DNA of 64,000 nt from Pseudomonadota bacterium (GCA_018821715.1 JAHJLN010000057.1:1-64000), one strand, 5' to 3'; shown: positions 1 to 9,968, counted from the first letter of the stretch. Program-made: numbers and translations. Notes: generated by a model not told the origin, from the letters alone.

Positions 1-1750
1 CCTGGATTTCAGTGACCGCACCTTTGATTTGATCCTGGATTTCCTGGATATTTTTGGCAATATCTTCAGTGGCACCGGCTGTCTGGCCGGCCAATTCCTT
101 GATTTCATTTGCAACAACGGCAAACCCCTTGCCGGCTTCTCCGGCCCGTGCCGCTTCAATGGTGGCATTCAAGGCAAGAAGGTTGGTCTGGGAGGAAATA
201 CTGTTGATGGTATCGGTAACCTTATTGATTTCTTCAGCTGCCCGGCCCAGTTCGCTGACTCTTTTGGATGTCTGATGTGCCTTTTCCACGGCTTTGTTGG
301 TAATTTCCCTGGTATGGGTTGAGTTTTGTGAGACCTTTTCTATGTTTTGGCTCATATCATTGGTCCCATTGGCAACAATCTCAACGTTTGTACTTGCCTG
401 CTCCATGGCAGCAGCAACAGAATCCATATTAACGCTCATTTCTTCTGCAGCAGCCGCAACCGTATTCATCTTTGAAACGGTTATTTCAGATCCTTTGCTC
501 ATTTTATCGGAGATCTGGTTTAATTCACCGGAAGCTGAGCTCAGGGTGTCGACACCTGAATTTAAGTCGGCAATCATCTGGGCCAGGCCTTTGACCATTT
601 CATTCATGGAATCAACCGTGTCTCTGATGGCATCTTTGGCGTCATAGGTAAAGGTATAATTAAAGTTGCCTTTTGCCACTTCTTTTGCCAAGTTTGCCAT
701 ACCATTCATGTTTTTCATCAACTGCCGGTTCATAAACCCGATGATCAGCGCACCGATAATTAACGCCAGGATACCGCTGATGCCCACGCTGGTGATAATC
801 TGTTTATTTACACCCGTCAAAAGTTCCCCTTGGGATACTGCCACGGTAAAGTAAAGATCCCATGGTTTGAAGTAGTTTACATGGGCGTAATAGGTTTGTT
901 TATCATGCCCATAGATGAAAGATCCGGAGTTGCCTTTAATCATGTCCTTTCCGTTTTCAAAATCCTGGACCTTTAATGAGAGGTAATCCTTGTTCGGGTG
1001 GATAAGAATTTTGCCGTCTGAATTATTGACAAAAGAGAACCCGTATCCGCCGACATTCACTTTTTTAATAAGCCCGACAAGATCCGGGGTCAAAATTTTA
1101 CTGGTAACAGAGTATGCACCGGCAATTTTGTCTTCAAGTGTTTCCTTGAACGGCTGAAGATGCTGCATGGAAATTTCTGCTCCGTTCCTTGTAAGGAACA
1201 TATAGGGTTTGCCGGCCATTATGGTTTTGTAGACATCGGTTCCGGAAGTATAGTATTCTCCGATCGGTCTGGAACCATCTTTGTTTTTAAGGCTGCTGGA
1301 CACTTTGATGAGCTTATTCTCATGGACCTGGTAGACAGCAATGTCAGAGGTGCTGAATTGGCCGACCTTATCAACCGTCACATAATTGGCAGTGGCAAAT
1401 TCAAGGCCGAAAATTACTTTTGGGAGGGTAACGGTTTCTTTTTTTCCGGAATTGATGTCATGAATGTCCATATCAACGGTTCTTGAATTGACAATCATAA
1501 TTTTTCCGGCACTCAGACTTTCAGCGATCAAGGCACCCATATCTGAATCAATTTTTTCTTTTTGGAGGTTGTATTTAAGCTGAATGGTTTTTAACAGAAC
1601 CTCTGATACGTTTTGAATGCTGGTCTGTCCTTTGGAGAGAAAAGAACTTTTACTCTGAAAAAAATTAACAAACGCAATGATCAGGATGGTAAGGATAATG
1701 ATGCCAAAGGAACCGATATAAAGTTTTTTGTCAAATCCGATACTCGCCAT
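1..1750 (-). CDS. methyl-accepting chemotaxis protein, C-terminus cut by window edge
   Basis: Membrane chemoreceptor that passes a periplasmic ligand signal to CheA/CheW. Read on the minus strand from the ATG at 1748-1750, which follows a GAGGAG ribosome site. The frame stays open for 583 codons to the window edge, so the end is missing. It shows an N-terminal membrane helix (about residues 10-31), a Cache-type periplasmic sensor, a second helix (about 308-330), a HAMP-like linker and the cytoplasmic coiled coil with the conserved tip [18 protein letters not shown] near residues 530-548. Cache sensors of this kind usually bind small organic acids or amino acids; the ligand cannot be told from sequence. 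A second receptor with the same tip lies at 38712-41009. Confidence 0.93.
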   Translation of the reverse strand, partial: MASIGFDKKLYIGSFGIIILTILIIAFVNFFQSKSSFLSKGQTSIQNVSEVLLKTIQLKYNLQKEKIDSDMGALIAESLSAGKIMIVNSRTVDMDIHDINSGKKETVTLPKVIFGLEFATANYVTVDKVGQFSTSDIAVYQVHENKLIKVSSSLKNKDGSRPIGEYYTSGTDVYKTIMAGKPYMFLTRNGAEISMQHLQPFKETLEDKIAGAYSVTSKILTPDLVGLIKKVNVGGYGFSFVNNSDGKILIHPNKDYLSLKVQDFENGKDMIKGNSGSFIYGHDKQTYYAHVNYFKPWDLYFTVAVSQGELLTGVNKQIITSVGISGILALIIGALIIGFMNRQLMKNMNGMANLAKEVAKGNFNYTFTYDAKDAIRDTVDSMNEMVKGLAQMIADLNSGVDTLSSASGELNQISDKMSKGSEITVSKMNTVAAAAEEMSVNMDSVAAAMEQASTNVEIVANGTNDMSQNIEKVSQNSTHTREITNKAVEKAHQTSKRVSELGRAAEEINKVTDTINSISSQTNLLALNATIEAARAGEAGKGFAVVANEIKELAGQTAGATEDIAKNIQEIQDQIKGAVTEIQ

Positions 1751-1924
1751 TTTTTTCTCCTCATAAAAACATGTAATCCATTGACCGTTGCAATACAGCA
1801 GCAAGGTAAGCCGAAACACACACCTTTAAAAATGGCTATGGTTTGAAATCAGGATTATTACCTAGTAGCCAAGGGTAACTTAATCTTGAAATTTAATTAT
1901 TACAAGAAAAAAAATACAATAAGG

Positions 1925-3514
1925 CTATATTGTAGCACGAACCTCTATGTTACGGTTGGCCAGATAGGTTTTTACATTCAGTATCGGCACCTCTTTTCTA
2001 TGAAAGATGCCTGCGGCCAGGGCAGCTTCAGCGGATGTGTTTTCAAACACCTGGGCAAAATGTTCTTCACAGCCTGCCCCGCTTGAGGCAATCACAGGGA
2101 TGGAGACCGCATTTTTCACTGCATTGATTAATTCAAGATCAAATCCTGAGTTTGTTCCGTCTTTGTCAATGCAATTGAGAAGAATTTCCCCGGCACCAAG
2201 ATCCTGGCAGGCTTTGGCCAATGCAACCGCATCCAGGTTTCTTGTTGTCCTGCCGCCCTGGACCGTGCATTGATACCAGCAGTAAGCTTCATCGTTAGGT
2301 CCTGGAAACCGGGTTTTGATGACATGGTGTTCTTTTGCATCCTCAGGAGAAGTCACATACACCCTTTTGGGATCAATTGAAATCACAACCGCCTGATTTC
2401 CATAGACTTTAGAGATTTGCTCGATGGAACTTGTCCCTGTTTTTTTTCCTGTCTGCAAGTACAGTTCAGCAATATAGACGGCATCACTGCCGATGGAAAC
2501 CTTGTCAGCACCGGATCTGAAATACTGGGAGGCCACATCAAGGGCAGTATATGTTTTACCGTTGCTGTCGGTATAATCCCTGATTCCGCCGCCAATGGTC
2601 AGCGGCACAAAAACATTTTGACTGGTTTTTTCAAGGACGTCTATCATGGGTAGGTCTTTTAACGGAAAATCCCTGAAGCCTGTGATATTTAAAAAAGTGA
2701 TTTCATCGGCACCCTCTTCATAATATCGTTTGGCAAGCTCCACGGGTTTGCCCAGATTCCTGACATTCCCTTTTTGTCTCACATCATACTGGTCTCCCTT
2801 GGTCACCACAAGATCACCCTGGTCATTGGCCCTTACATCCAGGCAGGCAATGATTCTTTTTGAAAGCCCTTTCCCTTTGATATCAATCGCTTTTTTGGCG
2901 CTTAAGTCCTTTTGATAAATAAAATTTTCCAAGAGTTTTATCCCGGCAGTTCCGCTTTTTTCCGGATGAAACTGGGTCCCGATAATATTGCCTTTTTGAA
3001 CACTGCTCACAAACTCATACTCATAATTTGTGGTGGTTAAAACAACAGATTCATCCTCAGGTACAATATGATAGGAGTGCACAAAATAAAATTTTGTATC
3101 CAGGGGAACACCGGTAAAAACAGGTGATTCTTTTTTCAGGTTCACCCCGTTCCATCCAATATGCGGAACAGCAAGCCGGGTTGTAAATCGTTTGACCCTG
3201 CCCTTGAAAACCCCAAGGCTTTCATTGCCTGAAAAATCTTCTTCACTTCCCTCAAAAAGTGCCTGCATGCCAAGGCAGATACCAAAGAAAGGCCGGTCGG
3301 CTTTAAGATATTCCTGCAGGGGAAGAATATAGTTTTTTTCATTGAGGATTCTGATCATGCTTTCATAATTTCCCACACCGGGAAATAACAGTTTTTCAGC
3401 ATCCAGAATATCAGACGGTCGGGTAACCGGTTTAATCGTTTGGCCCAGTTTTTCAACGGCATTAACCACACTTCGAACATTGCCGGCCCCATAATCAAGC
3501 AAGGTAATTATCAT
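1925..3514 (-). CDS. hisHF: imidazole glycerol phosphate synthase, HisH-HisF fusion
   Basis: Histidine biosynthesis step five. The glutaminase half releases ammonia, which the cyclase half uses to turn PRFAR into imidazole glycerol phosphate and AICAR. Residues 1-205 are a class I glutamine amidotransferase (HisH) with the nucleophile C80 in FGICLG and H183/E185 in FHPEKSG. Residues about 215-529 are a HisF barrel starting IIACLDVRAND with D226. Most bacteria encode the halves separately; this single 529-residue chain resembles the eukaryotic HIS7 enzyme, including the HisF insertions such as GNQAVVISIDPKRVYV and CWYQCTVQGGR that I recall from plant and fungal forms. AAGGAT lies 8 bases before the ATG. 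It follows the LarA gene by 42 bases; no other his gene is in the window. Confidence 0.95.
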   Translation of the reverse strand: MIITLLDYGAGNVRSVVNAVEKLGQTIKPVTRPSDILDAEKLLFPGVGNYESMIRILNEKNYILPLQEYLKADRPFFGICLGMQALFEGSEEDFSGNESLGVFKGRVKRFTTRLAVPHIGWNGVNLKKESPVFTGVPLDTKFYFVHSYHIVPEDESVVLTTTNYEYEFVSSVQKGNIIGTQFHPEKSGTAGIKLLENFIYQKDLSAKKAIDIKGKGLSKRIIACLDVRANDQGDLVVTKGDQYDVRQKGNVRNLGKPVELAKRYYEEGADEITFLNITGFRDFPLKDLPMIDVLEKTSQNVFVPLTIGGGIRDYTDSNGKTYTALDVASQYFRSGADKVSIGSDAVYIAELYLQTGKKTGTSSIEQISKVYGNQAVVISIDPKRVYVTSPEDAKEHHVIKTRFPGPNDEAYCWYQCTVQGGRTTRNLDAVALAKACQDLGAGEILLNCIDKDGTNSGFDLELINAVKNAVSIPVIASSGAGCEEHFAQVFENTSAEAALAAGIFHRKEVPILNVKTYLANRNIEVRATI

Positions 3515-3556
3515 AGTTCTTTATCCTTCAGATTCCATTTTTCTATTTAATTAGAT

Positions 3557-4789
3557 TTATCGGATCAACAAACTTGAATTTTCACTGCAAGCCATATCCT
3601 GCTCAAATTCTTTTATAAACTTTATGATCTTATCAATCGTTATCTTTTTTACCCCCATGGCGGTACAGATTTTATCATCCAACTCGGTTTTTAGAAAGAT
3701 TTTTATCCTGTCGGTTTTGGTCATCATGGATAAAGCAGTGCCGCCATTGCCTAAATAATCCTTTTCAAGGACATCAAATGCCTGGGTAAAGTTATACTTG
3801 AAATATTCAAGGAATGTATCAGATCCGATGCCATCGCGGCACTCTGCAAAAACGACCAGGCTGCCATTGTTTTTTACAAGCATGGCTGCATTATTGATGG
3901 CCTTATGGGCCTGGATAAAATTAATGTCTTTTGGAAATCCGCCACAGGAAGCAACCACAAGCTCATACTGCTTTTTGACCCCCTCTTTATAAAAGAAATC
4001 AAGGGTTTTGCACGCAGATAAAAATTCATTGTATGTATTATTAACAAGCAGCCGGCAGACCTTTCCTTTTGAATCCATAATGCCGTGGATGGCAACTCTT
4101 TGAGTCTCAAGTCCATCATCAATGTGCTTTAAATCCTGGGCCAGGGGATTGTTTTCAAGGCTTCCGGGTTGACAACCCAGCGCAAGGCTTTTGAGGTTTT
4201 TATCAAGAAAGAGTTCATGGTTTTGATAAATATCAGGTTGATACCCCAATCCAGGGAACAACAGTTTCCGGCCACCGCCATATCCTGCAAAATAGTGATG
4301 GGAAAGCGCGCCAAAGGTGATGATCAGATCTTTTTCAAGGATATCCTTTCTCAGGTGAATCCTTGTGCCGGCCGGGGTTTTACCACGATAGGTGAAACAG
4401 CTTTTATCAGTGCTGTCATGATGAATAAATTCATAGTTTCGATAGACGTTGCCATAGGCATGAAAGCAGTCTTCATCGCTTTGTCTTGCATGGGTGCCAT
4501 AGGCGATAAAAAATTGAATCTGCCGGTTTTCCATGCCTTTTTTATGGAGAACATCCAGAAGCCACGGCAGATATGTTTTGTAACCGCAAAGCCTTGTTTT
4601 ATCCGCTACGACAATGGCAATTCCGGCATCATCGGGTAATTGTTTGGGCAATGCTGCCAGAAAATCAGCAGCAAACTTTTTTATATCTATGGAAAAGGCA
4701 GGTTCCTGGATTTTCAAAATTTCTGCTGTTTCAGGCAATTCAAACGGATAAATGGTTTTCCCATATTTAAATTCAATTTTTTTGAGCAT
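3557..4789 (-). CDS. LarA-family nickel-pincer-dependent racemase/epimerase
   Basis: DUF2088/LarA-type enzyme, 410 residues from the ATG at 4787-4789, which has AGGGG just upstream; an in-frame extension to 4843 is unlikely. The founding member interconverts D- and L-lactate using a nickel-pincer nucleotide bound to a lysine. The four cofactor-contacting residues of Lactobacillus LarA (H108, H174, K184, H200) line up with H100, H165, K175 and H191 here at an almost constant offset, inside GTHARQ, SHHYFAGYGGGRK and QNHELF, so the cofactor site looks intact. The ATG overlaps the end of the upstream methyltransferase gene by 17 bases, implying coupled translation. LarB, LarC and LarE, which build the cofactor, are not in the window. 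Other family members act on different 2-hydroxy acids, so lactate is not certain. Confidence 0.82.
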   Translation of the reverse strand: MLKKIEFKYGKTIYPFELPETAEILKIQEPAFSIDIKKFAADFLAALPKQLPDDAGIAIVVADKTRLCGYKTYLPWLLDVLHKKGMENRQIQFFIAYGTHARQSDEDCFHAYGNVYRNYEFIHHDSTDKSCFTYRGKTPAGTRIHLRKDILEKDLIITFGALSHHYFAGYGGGRKLLFPGLGYQPDIYQNHELFLDKNLKSLALGCQPGSLENNPLAQDLKHIDDGLETQRVAIHGIMDSKGKVCRLLVNNTYNEFLSACKTLDFFYKEGVKKQYELVVASCGGFPKDINFIQAHKAINNAAMLVKNNGSLVVFAECRDGIGSDTFLEYFKYNFTQAFDVLEKDYLGNGGTALSMMTKTDRIKIFLKTELDDKICTAMGVKKITIDKIIKFIKEFEQDMACSENSSLLIR

Positions 4790-5624
4790 AAATCCCCTGT
4801 AAGTTGTCCTTGAAGCAAAGCGCTTGAAACCCTGATGTTTCAAGCCGTTTCATGGTATTTTTAATAAATGTATCCTGGGTTTTGATTTTTTTTGGGCTGC
4901 CGGTATAGTGAAATAATTTTGAACGAGGTGCCATGACCCTGAAAAGCTCAGCATAAAATTTCTTCCCATAAAGATCTCCAAAAGCCTTAGTGAAACGCGG
5001 CGGATCATGAATCACGCTGTTAAACAGGCAGGGTTCAAAATTGTCAATTTCATGGACAATATCGCCATGGATCAGCTCCAGTCTGTTATCAGCCAAGGAT
5101 GCAAGCCATGGGTTTAAATTGCGGAGGGTGATCACGGCTTGACTTGTTTCAAAAGATATCACTTTCTGGGCCCCGGCTTTCAGTGCAAAGAGTGCTGAAT
5201 ATCCAAGGCCGCCGCAGGTATCAAGAACCAGATCATTTGCCTTCACCACCAGTTGGGTTTTTAAACGGGCATCGGTTAAGGGGTCTATCTGTTTTGTCCG
5301 GTGCATCTTGATTCCGTCGATTTCAAGGATGGGTGCGCCGGCAGTGGGAACCAGCTTGTAATAGCCGTTGCTTCGAACTTCAACCGGTGCCAGTGTATTG
5401 TTTTGAAAGATAAAAAGTTTATTTTTAAATGAAGATATGGACACAAGTCTTTCTGCATCCATAACCGTATTTGTATCCAGTATCAGTCGGTCTTGTTCAA
5501 GTTGCCATTCTCTTTTTGACAGGTTCAGGTCCAGGGACAAAAAAATGCTTTTTTCACCCTTCCTGATCGCCTCAAGAATTTTTGTAACAACATCAAAATA
5601 AAAATAATAAGCAGTGGTCGTCAT
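4773..5624 (-). CDS. class I SAM-dependent methyltransferase, substrate unknown
   Basis: 283-residue protein with a Rossmann methyltransferase fold in its second half: the SAM-binding motif I is DTCGGLGYSA at residues 135-144, an acidic strand end (FETS, about 157-160) follows, and HDPPRF at 206-211 sits where motif IV normally lies. The first 120 residues are a separate domain I do not recognise. The overall plan resembles predicted methyltransferases of the COG2521 type, whose substrates are unknown to me. It is the first gene of a minus-strand unit with larA-like and hisHF, and lies just below a terminator hairpin at 5629-5672. The NPPY-like DPPR would allow either a nucleic acid or a small-molecule amine target. 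Confidence 0.75.
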   Translation of the reverse strand: MTTTAYYFYFDVVTKILEAIRKGEKSIFLSLDLNLSKREWQLEQDRLILDTNTVMDAERLVSISSFKNKLFIFQNNTLAPVEVRSNGYYKLVPTAGAPILEIDGIKMHRTKQIDPLTDARLKTQLVVKANDLVLDTCGGLGYSALFALKAGAQKVISFETSQAVITLRNLNPWLASLADNRLELIHGDIVHEIDNFEPCLFNSVIHDPPRFTKAFGDLYGKKFYAELFRVMAPRSKLFHYTGSPKKIKTQDTFIKNTMKRLETSGFQALCFKDNLQGIYAQKN

Positions 5625-5628
5625 GGGT

Positions 5629-5672
5629 TAAAAAACAAACAGCTTCTGGAATTGTCCGACAAAACCAGAAGC
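5629..5672 (-). terminator. intrinsic terminator after the 65-residue gene
   Basis: Eight-base stem GCTTCTGG (5642-5649) / CCAGAAGC (5665-5672) with a 15-base loop. Read on the minus strand, it is followed by a T-rich run (TGTTTGTTTTTT). It lies between the small gene ending at 5708 and the methyltransferase gene starting at 5624, so it separates two minus-strand transcription units. Confidence 0.7.
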
Positions 5673-5707
5673 CATCCTTTATTTTAAAGGTGAATCGTTT
5701 CTCTTAA

Positions 5708-5905
5708 TCAGTCATCATCAATGGGGTTAATACCATTTTGAGCTTCCAGGGTCCTGACCCGTTTTTCCAATTGGAGCAAATAGGTTTCCATCTGCTCAAG
5801 GTATTGAGCAAAGGTGTATGTTATGCCCATTTCAAGGGTTTTTGCTTCAAGCCTCAAATTAAGTTCTTCCCGGCTTTCTGTGGATCTTTCTTCAAGGGTC
5901 GGCAT
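5708..5905 (-). CDS. small acidic coiled-coil protein of unknown function
   Basis: 65 residues, preceded by a strong TAGGAGG ribosome site 5 bases from the ATG, so expression is likely. The chain is highly charged and mostly helical: residues 31-55 (YTFAQYLEQMETYLLQLEKR onward) show heptad leucines typical of a short coiled coil, and the tail is acidic (NPIDDD). No signal peptide, membrane helix or catalytic motif. It follows asnS by about 85 bases in the same direction and is closed by a terminator, so it may be co-transcribed with asnS. I do not recognise the family; a small oligomerising partner protein is one guess. Confidence 0.7.
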   Translation of the reverse strand: MPTLEERSTESREELNLRLEAKTLEMGITYTFAQYLEQMETYLLQLEKRVRTLEAQNGINPIDDD

Positions 5906-5990
5906 GGATTACCTCCTAAGTTTAATCTCCTGTATTCCAAACAAAAACCAAAAGAAAAATCAAGTAAAATATTTAATAAGGCCTTGATAT

Positions 5991-7370
5991 TTAAAAGTCA
6001 ATACTGCCCGGGGTTCTTGGAAAGGGTATGACATCCCTGATATTGCTGATGCCGGTAATCATCATTAAAAATCTCTCAAAACCCATGCCAAAGCCTGAAT
6101 GCGGGGCTGAACCAAATTTTCTGGAATCCAGATACCACCAGTAATTTTCCATGGGCAGGTTCATATCCCTCATTCTTTGTTCCAGTACTAAAAGGCGCTC
6201 TTCTCTCTGGCTGCCCCCAATGAGCTCGCCGATTCCCGGGACCAGAAGATCCACGGCTGCGACCGTTTTTCCATCATCATTCATTCGCATGTAAAAGGGT
6301 TTGATTTCTTTGGGGTAATCGGTAAGAAAAACCGGCTTTTTAAAATGCTCCTCAGCCAGGTAGCGTTCATGTTCCGACTGCAGGTCGGTTCCATATTCAA
6401 CCTTAAATTCAAATGCTGTTTTGGATTTTTCCAGAATATCAATGGCTTCTGTATAGGAAACCCTGGCAAACTCAGTGTTCAAAAGGGTGTCAATCCGTTT
6501 TGACAGGGATTTATCCACAAAATTACAGAACAGTGCCATGTCTTCAGGGCATTCATCCATGGCATGCCGGGTCAAATACTTTACCAGCTCTTCGCCATGA
6601 TCCATGTTTTCCTTTAAATCACAGAAGGCCATTTCCGGTTCCAGCATCCAGAATTCCGCCACATGGCGGCTGGTATTGGAATTTTCCGCCCTGAAGGTCG
6701 GCCCAAAGCTATAGACATCCCCAAGGGCCAGGGCAAACATTTCAGCTGACAACTGGCCGGAAACCGTTAAATTGGATTCCTGGCCGAAAAAATCCTTTTT
6801 AAAATCCATTTGACCGGCCTTTTTCACCAGTTCAGGGTCAAGGCTGGTTACCCTGAACATCTCTCCTGCCCCTTCACAGTCAGACCCGGTTATCAGAGGG
6901 GTTGTCAAATATCTGAATCCCTTTTCCCTGTAGAACTTATGGATGGCAAAGGCCATTTCCGATCTGAGTCTGAAGGCAGCCCCATATTTGTTTGTCCGGG
7001 GTCTAAGATGGGCAATGGTTCTTAAAAATTCATCTGAATGCCTTTTTTTCTGAAGGGGATAGGATTCCGGTGCAATGTTTAGAATCTCAACAGCAATGGC
7101 CTGGATTTCCCATTTCTGGCCTTTTCCAGGAGATTCCACAACTTTTCCAAGAACACACACCGAGGAGCCGGTGGTAATGGTCTGAATTTGCTGGTAATTT
7201 TTCAGATCATTATTTGCAACCACCTGGATGTTTTTCAGGCATGACCCATCGTTGATTTCCATGAATAAAAATTCTTTTGAATCCCGTTTGGTCCTTACCC
7301 ATCCTTTGATCAAAGCTTCTTGTGGAGGCGTATCAATATTGAGCAGTACGTTGATTTTTGTTCTTTTCAT
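5991..7370 (-). CDS. asnS: asparaginyl-tRNA synthetase
   Basis: Charges tRNA-Asn with asparagine. 459 residues from the ATG at 7368-7370, which has AGGATA 6 bases upstream; the frame could extend five codons further but without a ribosome site. An N-terminal OB-fold anticodon-binding domain (about 1-115, GWVRTKRDSKEFLFMEINDG) precedes a class II catalytic domain. Motif 2 lies around FRAENSNTSRHVAEFWMLEPE and motif 3 is GMGFERFLMMITG near the C-terminus, which ends in the usual DVIPFPRTPGSIDF. Length and ending are typical of bacterial AsnRS rather than AspRS. It is divergent from the radical SAM gene at 7455. Confidence 0.97.
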   Translation of the reverse strand: MKRTKINVLLNIDTPPQEALIKGWVRTKRDSKEFLFMEINDGSCLKNIQVVANNDLKNYQQIQTITTGSSVCVLGKVVESPGKGQKWEIQAIAVEILNIAPESYPLQKKRHSDEFLRTIAHLRPRTNKYGAAFRLRSEMAFAIHKFYREKGFRYLTTPLITGSDCEGAGEMFRVTSLDPELVKKAGQMDFKKDFFGQESNLTVSGQLSAEMFALALGDVYSFGPTFRAENSNTSRHVAEFWMLEPEMAFCDLKENMDHGEELVKYLTRHAMDECPEDMALFCNFVDKSLSKRIDTLLNTEFARVSYTEAIDILEKSKTAFEFKVEYGTDLQSEHERYLAEEHFKKPVFLTDYPKEIKPFYMRMNDDGKTVAAVDLLVPGIGELIGGSQREERLLVLEQRMRDMNLPMENYWWYLDSRKFGSAPHSGFGMGFERFLMMITGISNIRDVIPFPRTPGSIDF

Positions 7371-7454
7371 TGCTTTATCCTGCAAAAAATAATATATTAA
7401 AAAATTTGATTATACCCAATTACGTAAAGATTATTTTTTAGAAAATTCACTATC

Positions 7455-9968
7455 ATGCATAAACAAAATTATCAAGACCTCCTTGCATTGGTTCAGACAC
7501 CGACTCAGTATTTAGGGAATGAAATCAATGCGGTAAAAAAAGATCCGCAACAGGTTAAAATGACATTTGCCCTGGTCTTTCCGGATCTGTATGAGATCGG
7601 CACCTCCCATTTCGGACTCCAGATTCTTTACTCCATTTTAAACAGCCATGCCAATATTGCCGCAGAGCGGTTTTTTACGCCGGCCCCGGATATGGAAGCC
7701 TATCTTGGTGAAAAAAACATTCCCTGTTTGTCCATGGAATCCCAAAAAGAACTGAAAAGCTTTGATATCATAGGAATAAGCCTTCTTTATGAACTCAATT
7801 TCACCAATATTCTAACCCTGTTGAGCCTGTCGCAAATCCCGTTTTATGCCGATCAAAGGGAGGATATTTTCCCCCTGATTATCGGCGGTGGACCCTGCGC
7901 ATTTAATCCCGAACCCCTGGCTGACTTTTTTGATGCTTTTGTGATCGGGGATGGAGAAGAAACAGCTGTTCAGATTTCACATCAGGTGATTGAGTTTAAA
8001 AAACAGGGGGATGGGAAAAAGAAAACCCTGCTCAGGCTGTTATCAAAGATCGACGGCGTTTACGTGCCCTCATTTTTTGAACCGGAATATGATGAATATG
8101 GAATCCAGACCCTGACCCCTGTATTTGAAGATTATAAAAAAGTAAAACGGGCTTTTTTACCAGACCTTACCAGGGACAGTTTCCCCACATCTCCGATTAT
8201 TCCCTTTGCCAAACCGGTCCATGACCGGCTCAGGCTTGAGATCGCCAGAGGCTGTTCAAGGGGATGCAGGTTCTGCCAGGCCGGCATGATATACCGGCCG
8301 GTCAGGGAACGGTCTTTAAAGGATTTGATTAAGATTACCCGGACGTCTTTAAAAACAACCGGATATTCAGACATCTCTCTTTTGTCCCTGAGTACCGGGG
8401 ACTATTCAAATCTGACACAATTAATAGAGCAGCTCCTTAATCTGGGCCAGGGGCATTGCAATGCCATTTCTCTTCCCTCCATCCGGGCGGAAAAACTGAC
8501 GCCGCAATTAATGAATATTATTAAAAAAGTCAGGAAAACCGGATTTACCATTGCCCCGGAAGCAGGTTCCCAGCGGCTCAGAGATATGATAAATAAGAAT
8601 CTGACGGAAGACAGCATTGCCGCAACGGTTGAAAATGCCCTTAACCTTGGCTGGAAGAATATCAAGCTGTATTTCATGATGGGGCTTCCCTTTGAAACAC
8701 CTGAAGACATAGACGCCATCTGCACTCTTTCAAAACGCCTGGCATCTGCCTATGCCAAGGGGAAAAAAATCCTCAATGTCAGTGTTGCCAGCTTTATCCC
8801 CAAAGCCCACACGCCGTTTCAAAGATGTGCCCAAATTTCTCTGGATGAAACCCGGGAAAAACTGCAGTATTTAAAGAACAATTTACGCCATCCCAAAGTG
8901 AATCTCAAATGGCAGAGCCCTGAAATGAGCATGATTGAAGGGGTTTGGGCAAGGGGGGATAGAAAGTTGTCCAAACTTCTAACGGCAGCCTTTGAAAATG
9001 GATGCCGCCTGGACGGCTGGACGGATAAATTCAATTTTTCTTTATGGCAAAAGGCTTTTGAACAGACAGGAATTGATCCGTTGTTTTATACGACCCGTGA
9101 ACGCAAGAATGAAGAGGTCCTTCCCTGGGATCATATTGACTCAGGAGTGTTGCCGGACTTTTTTAAAAAAGAATTTCAAAAAGCAAAAGACAGGTCACTC
9201 ACCCCTGACTGCAGGGAGAACGACTGCACAGGATGCGGTGTGTGTGATTTTAAAGCCATAAAACCGGTTCTGCATGATATAAAGACAGACACGGGCAAAA
9301 CAGATCAGATGGCCCGCATTATCATGAAATCATTGCCGGATGATGCCTTTAAAAAATTTGAAATTACCTTTTCAAAACTTGGGCCGGCAAGATTTTTCGG
9401 CCATCTTGAACTGGGCACCATCGTCCAGAGAGCTGTAACAAGAGCTGGGTTGAATGCAAAATATTCACAGGGATTCAATCCTTTAATGCGGCTTTCCTTT
9501 GATAATGCCCTGCCCGTTGGAATGGAAAGTGAAGAAGAAACCTTGTTTCTTTATCTTGAAAAAGATCTTTCCCCCGAGCTAATTGAGAAACAACTCAACA
9601 AGGAGCTTCCCCAGGGTATTCACATCACAGGATGCAAACCGTATAACAAATTTATTAAAAAAAGGGCTCAAGCCTCCCGTTATCGCATAGGGTTTAAAGA
9701 TGTTTGTATTGAACCTGAAAAAATAGACCGGTTTTTGAATTTATCCGAATTTATGATTGAAGACCTGAGTAAAAAAGGAAAAGTCAGGAAGACGGATTTG
9801 CGAAAATCTGTAGAGACCATCTCTTTTATCGATGACCACACCATTGAAATGGTGTTAAAAAAATATAATGAGAGGAACGTGAGGCCAACAGAAATATTGA
9901 CAAAATATTTCAGACTGGAACAAGATGTCATAACCTCAGCAAGAATAAAAAAGAGAAAACAAGGATGA
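7455..9968 (+). CDS. B12-binding-type radical SAM protein fused to DUF2344 (TIGR03960/TIGR03936)
   Basis: 837 residues with three parts. The N-terminal 220 residues look like a degenerate B12-binding region. A radical SAM core follows with the cluster motif CSRGCRFC near residues 266-273 and SIRAEKLTP/APEAGSQRL typical of this family. A cysteine cluster (CRENDCTGCGVC, about 588-599) leads to a C-terminal DUF2344 domain starting KFEITFSKLGPARFFGHLEL. In clostridia the two parts are separate adjacent genes upstream of rng; here they are fused, and the stop overlaps the first possible rng start, which keeps that gene order. The reaction is unknown; a tRNA or rRNA modification role has been suggested for neighbours of RNase G, but the sequence does not settle it. 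Confidence 0.88.
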   Translation: MHKQNYQDLLALVQTPTQYLGNEINAVKKDPQQVKMTFALVFPDLYEIGTSHFGLQILYSILNSHANIAAERFFTPAPDMEAYLGEKNIPCLSMESQKELKSFDIIGISLLYELNFTNILTLLSLSQIPFYADQREDIFPLIIGGGPCAFNPEPLADFFDAFVIGDGEETAVQISHQVIEFKKQGDGKKKTLLRLLSKIDGVYVPSFFEPEYDEYGIQTLTPVFEDYKKVKRAFLPDLTRDSFPTSPIIPFAKPVHDRLRLEIARGCSRGCRFCQAGMIYRPVRERSLKDLIKITRTSLKTTGYSDISLLSLSTGDYSNLTQLIEQLLNLGQGHCNAISLPSIRAEKLTPQLMNIIKKVRKTGFTIAPEAGSQRLRDMINKNLTEDSIAATVENALNLGWKNIKLYFMMGLPFETPEDIDAICTLSKRLASAYAKGKKILNVSVASFIPKAHTPFQRCAQISLDETREKLQYLKNNLRHPKVNLKWQSPEMSMIEGVWARGDRKLSKLLTAAFENGCRLDGWTDKFNFSLWQKAFEQTGIDPLFYTTRERKNEEVLPWDHIDSGVLPDFFKKEFQKAKDRSLTPDCRENDCTGCGVCDFKAIKPVLHDIKTDTGKTDQMARIIMKSLPDDAFKKFEITFSKLGPARFFGHLELGTIVQRAVTRAGLNAKYSQGFNPLMRLSFDNALPVGMESEEETLFLYLEKDLSPELIEKQLNKELPQGIHITGCKPYNKFIKKRAQASRYRIGFKDVCIEPEKIDRFLNLSEFMIEDLSKKGKVRKTDLRKSVETISFIDDHTIEMVLKKYNERNVRPTEILTKYFRLEQDVITSARIKKRKQG

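Noticed and set aside
1751-1924. A possible c-di-GMP (GEMM) riboswitch before the first chemoreceptor gene
   Set aside because: Chemoreceptor leaders often carry one, and TGGCTA/TAGCCA repeats suggested structure, but the conserved GEMM core blocks are missing on either strand.
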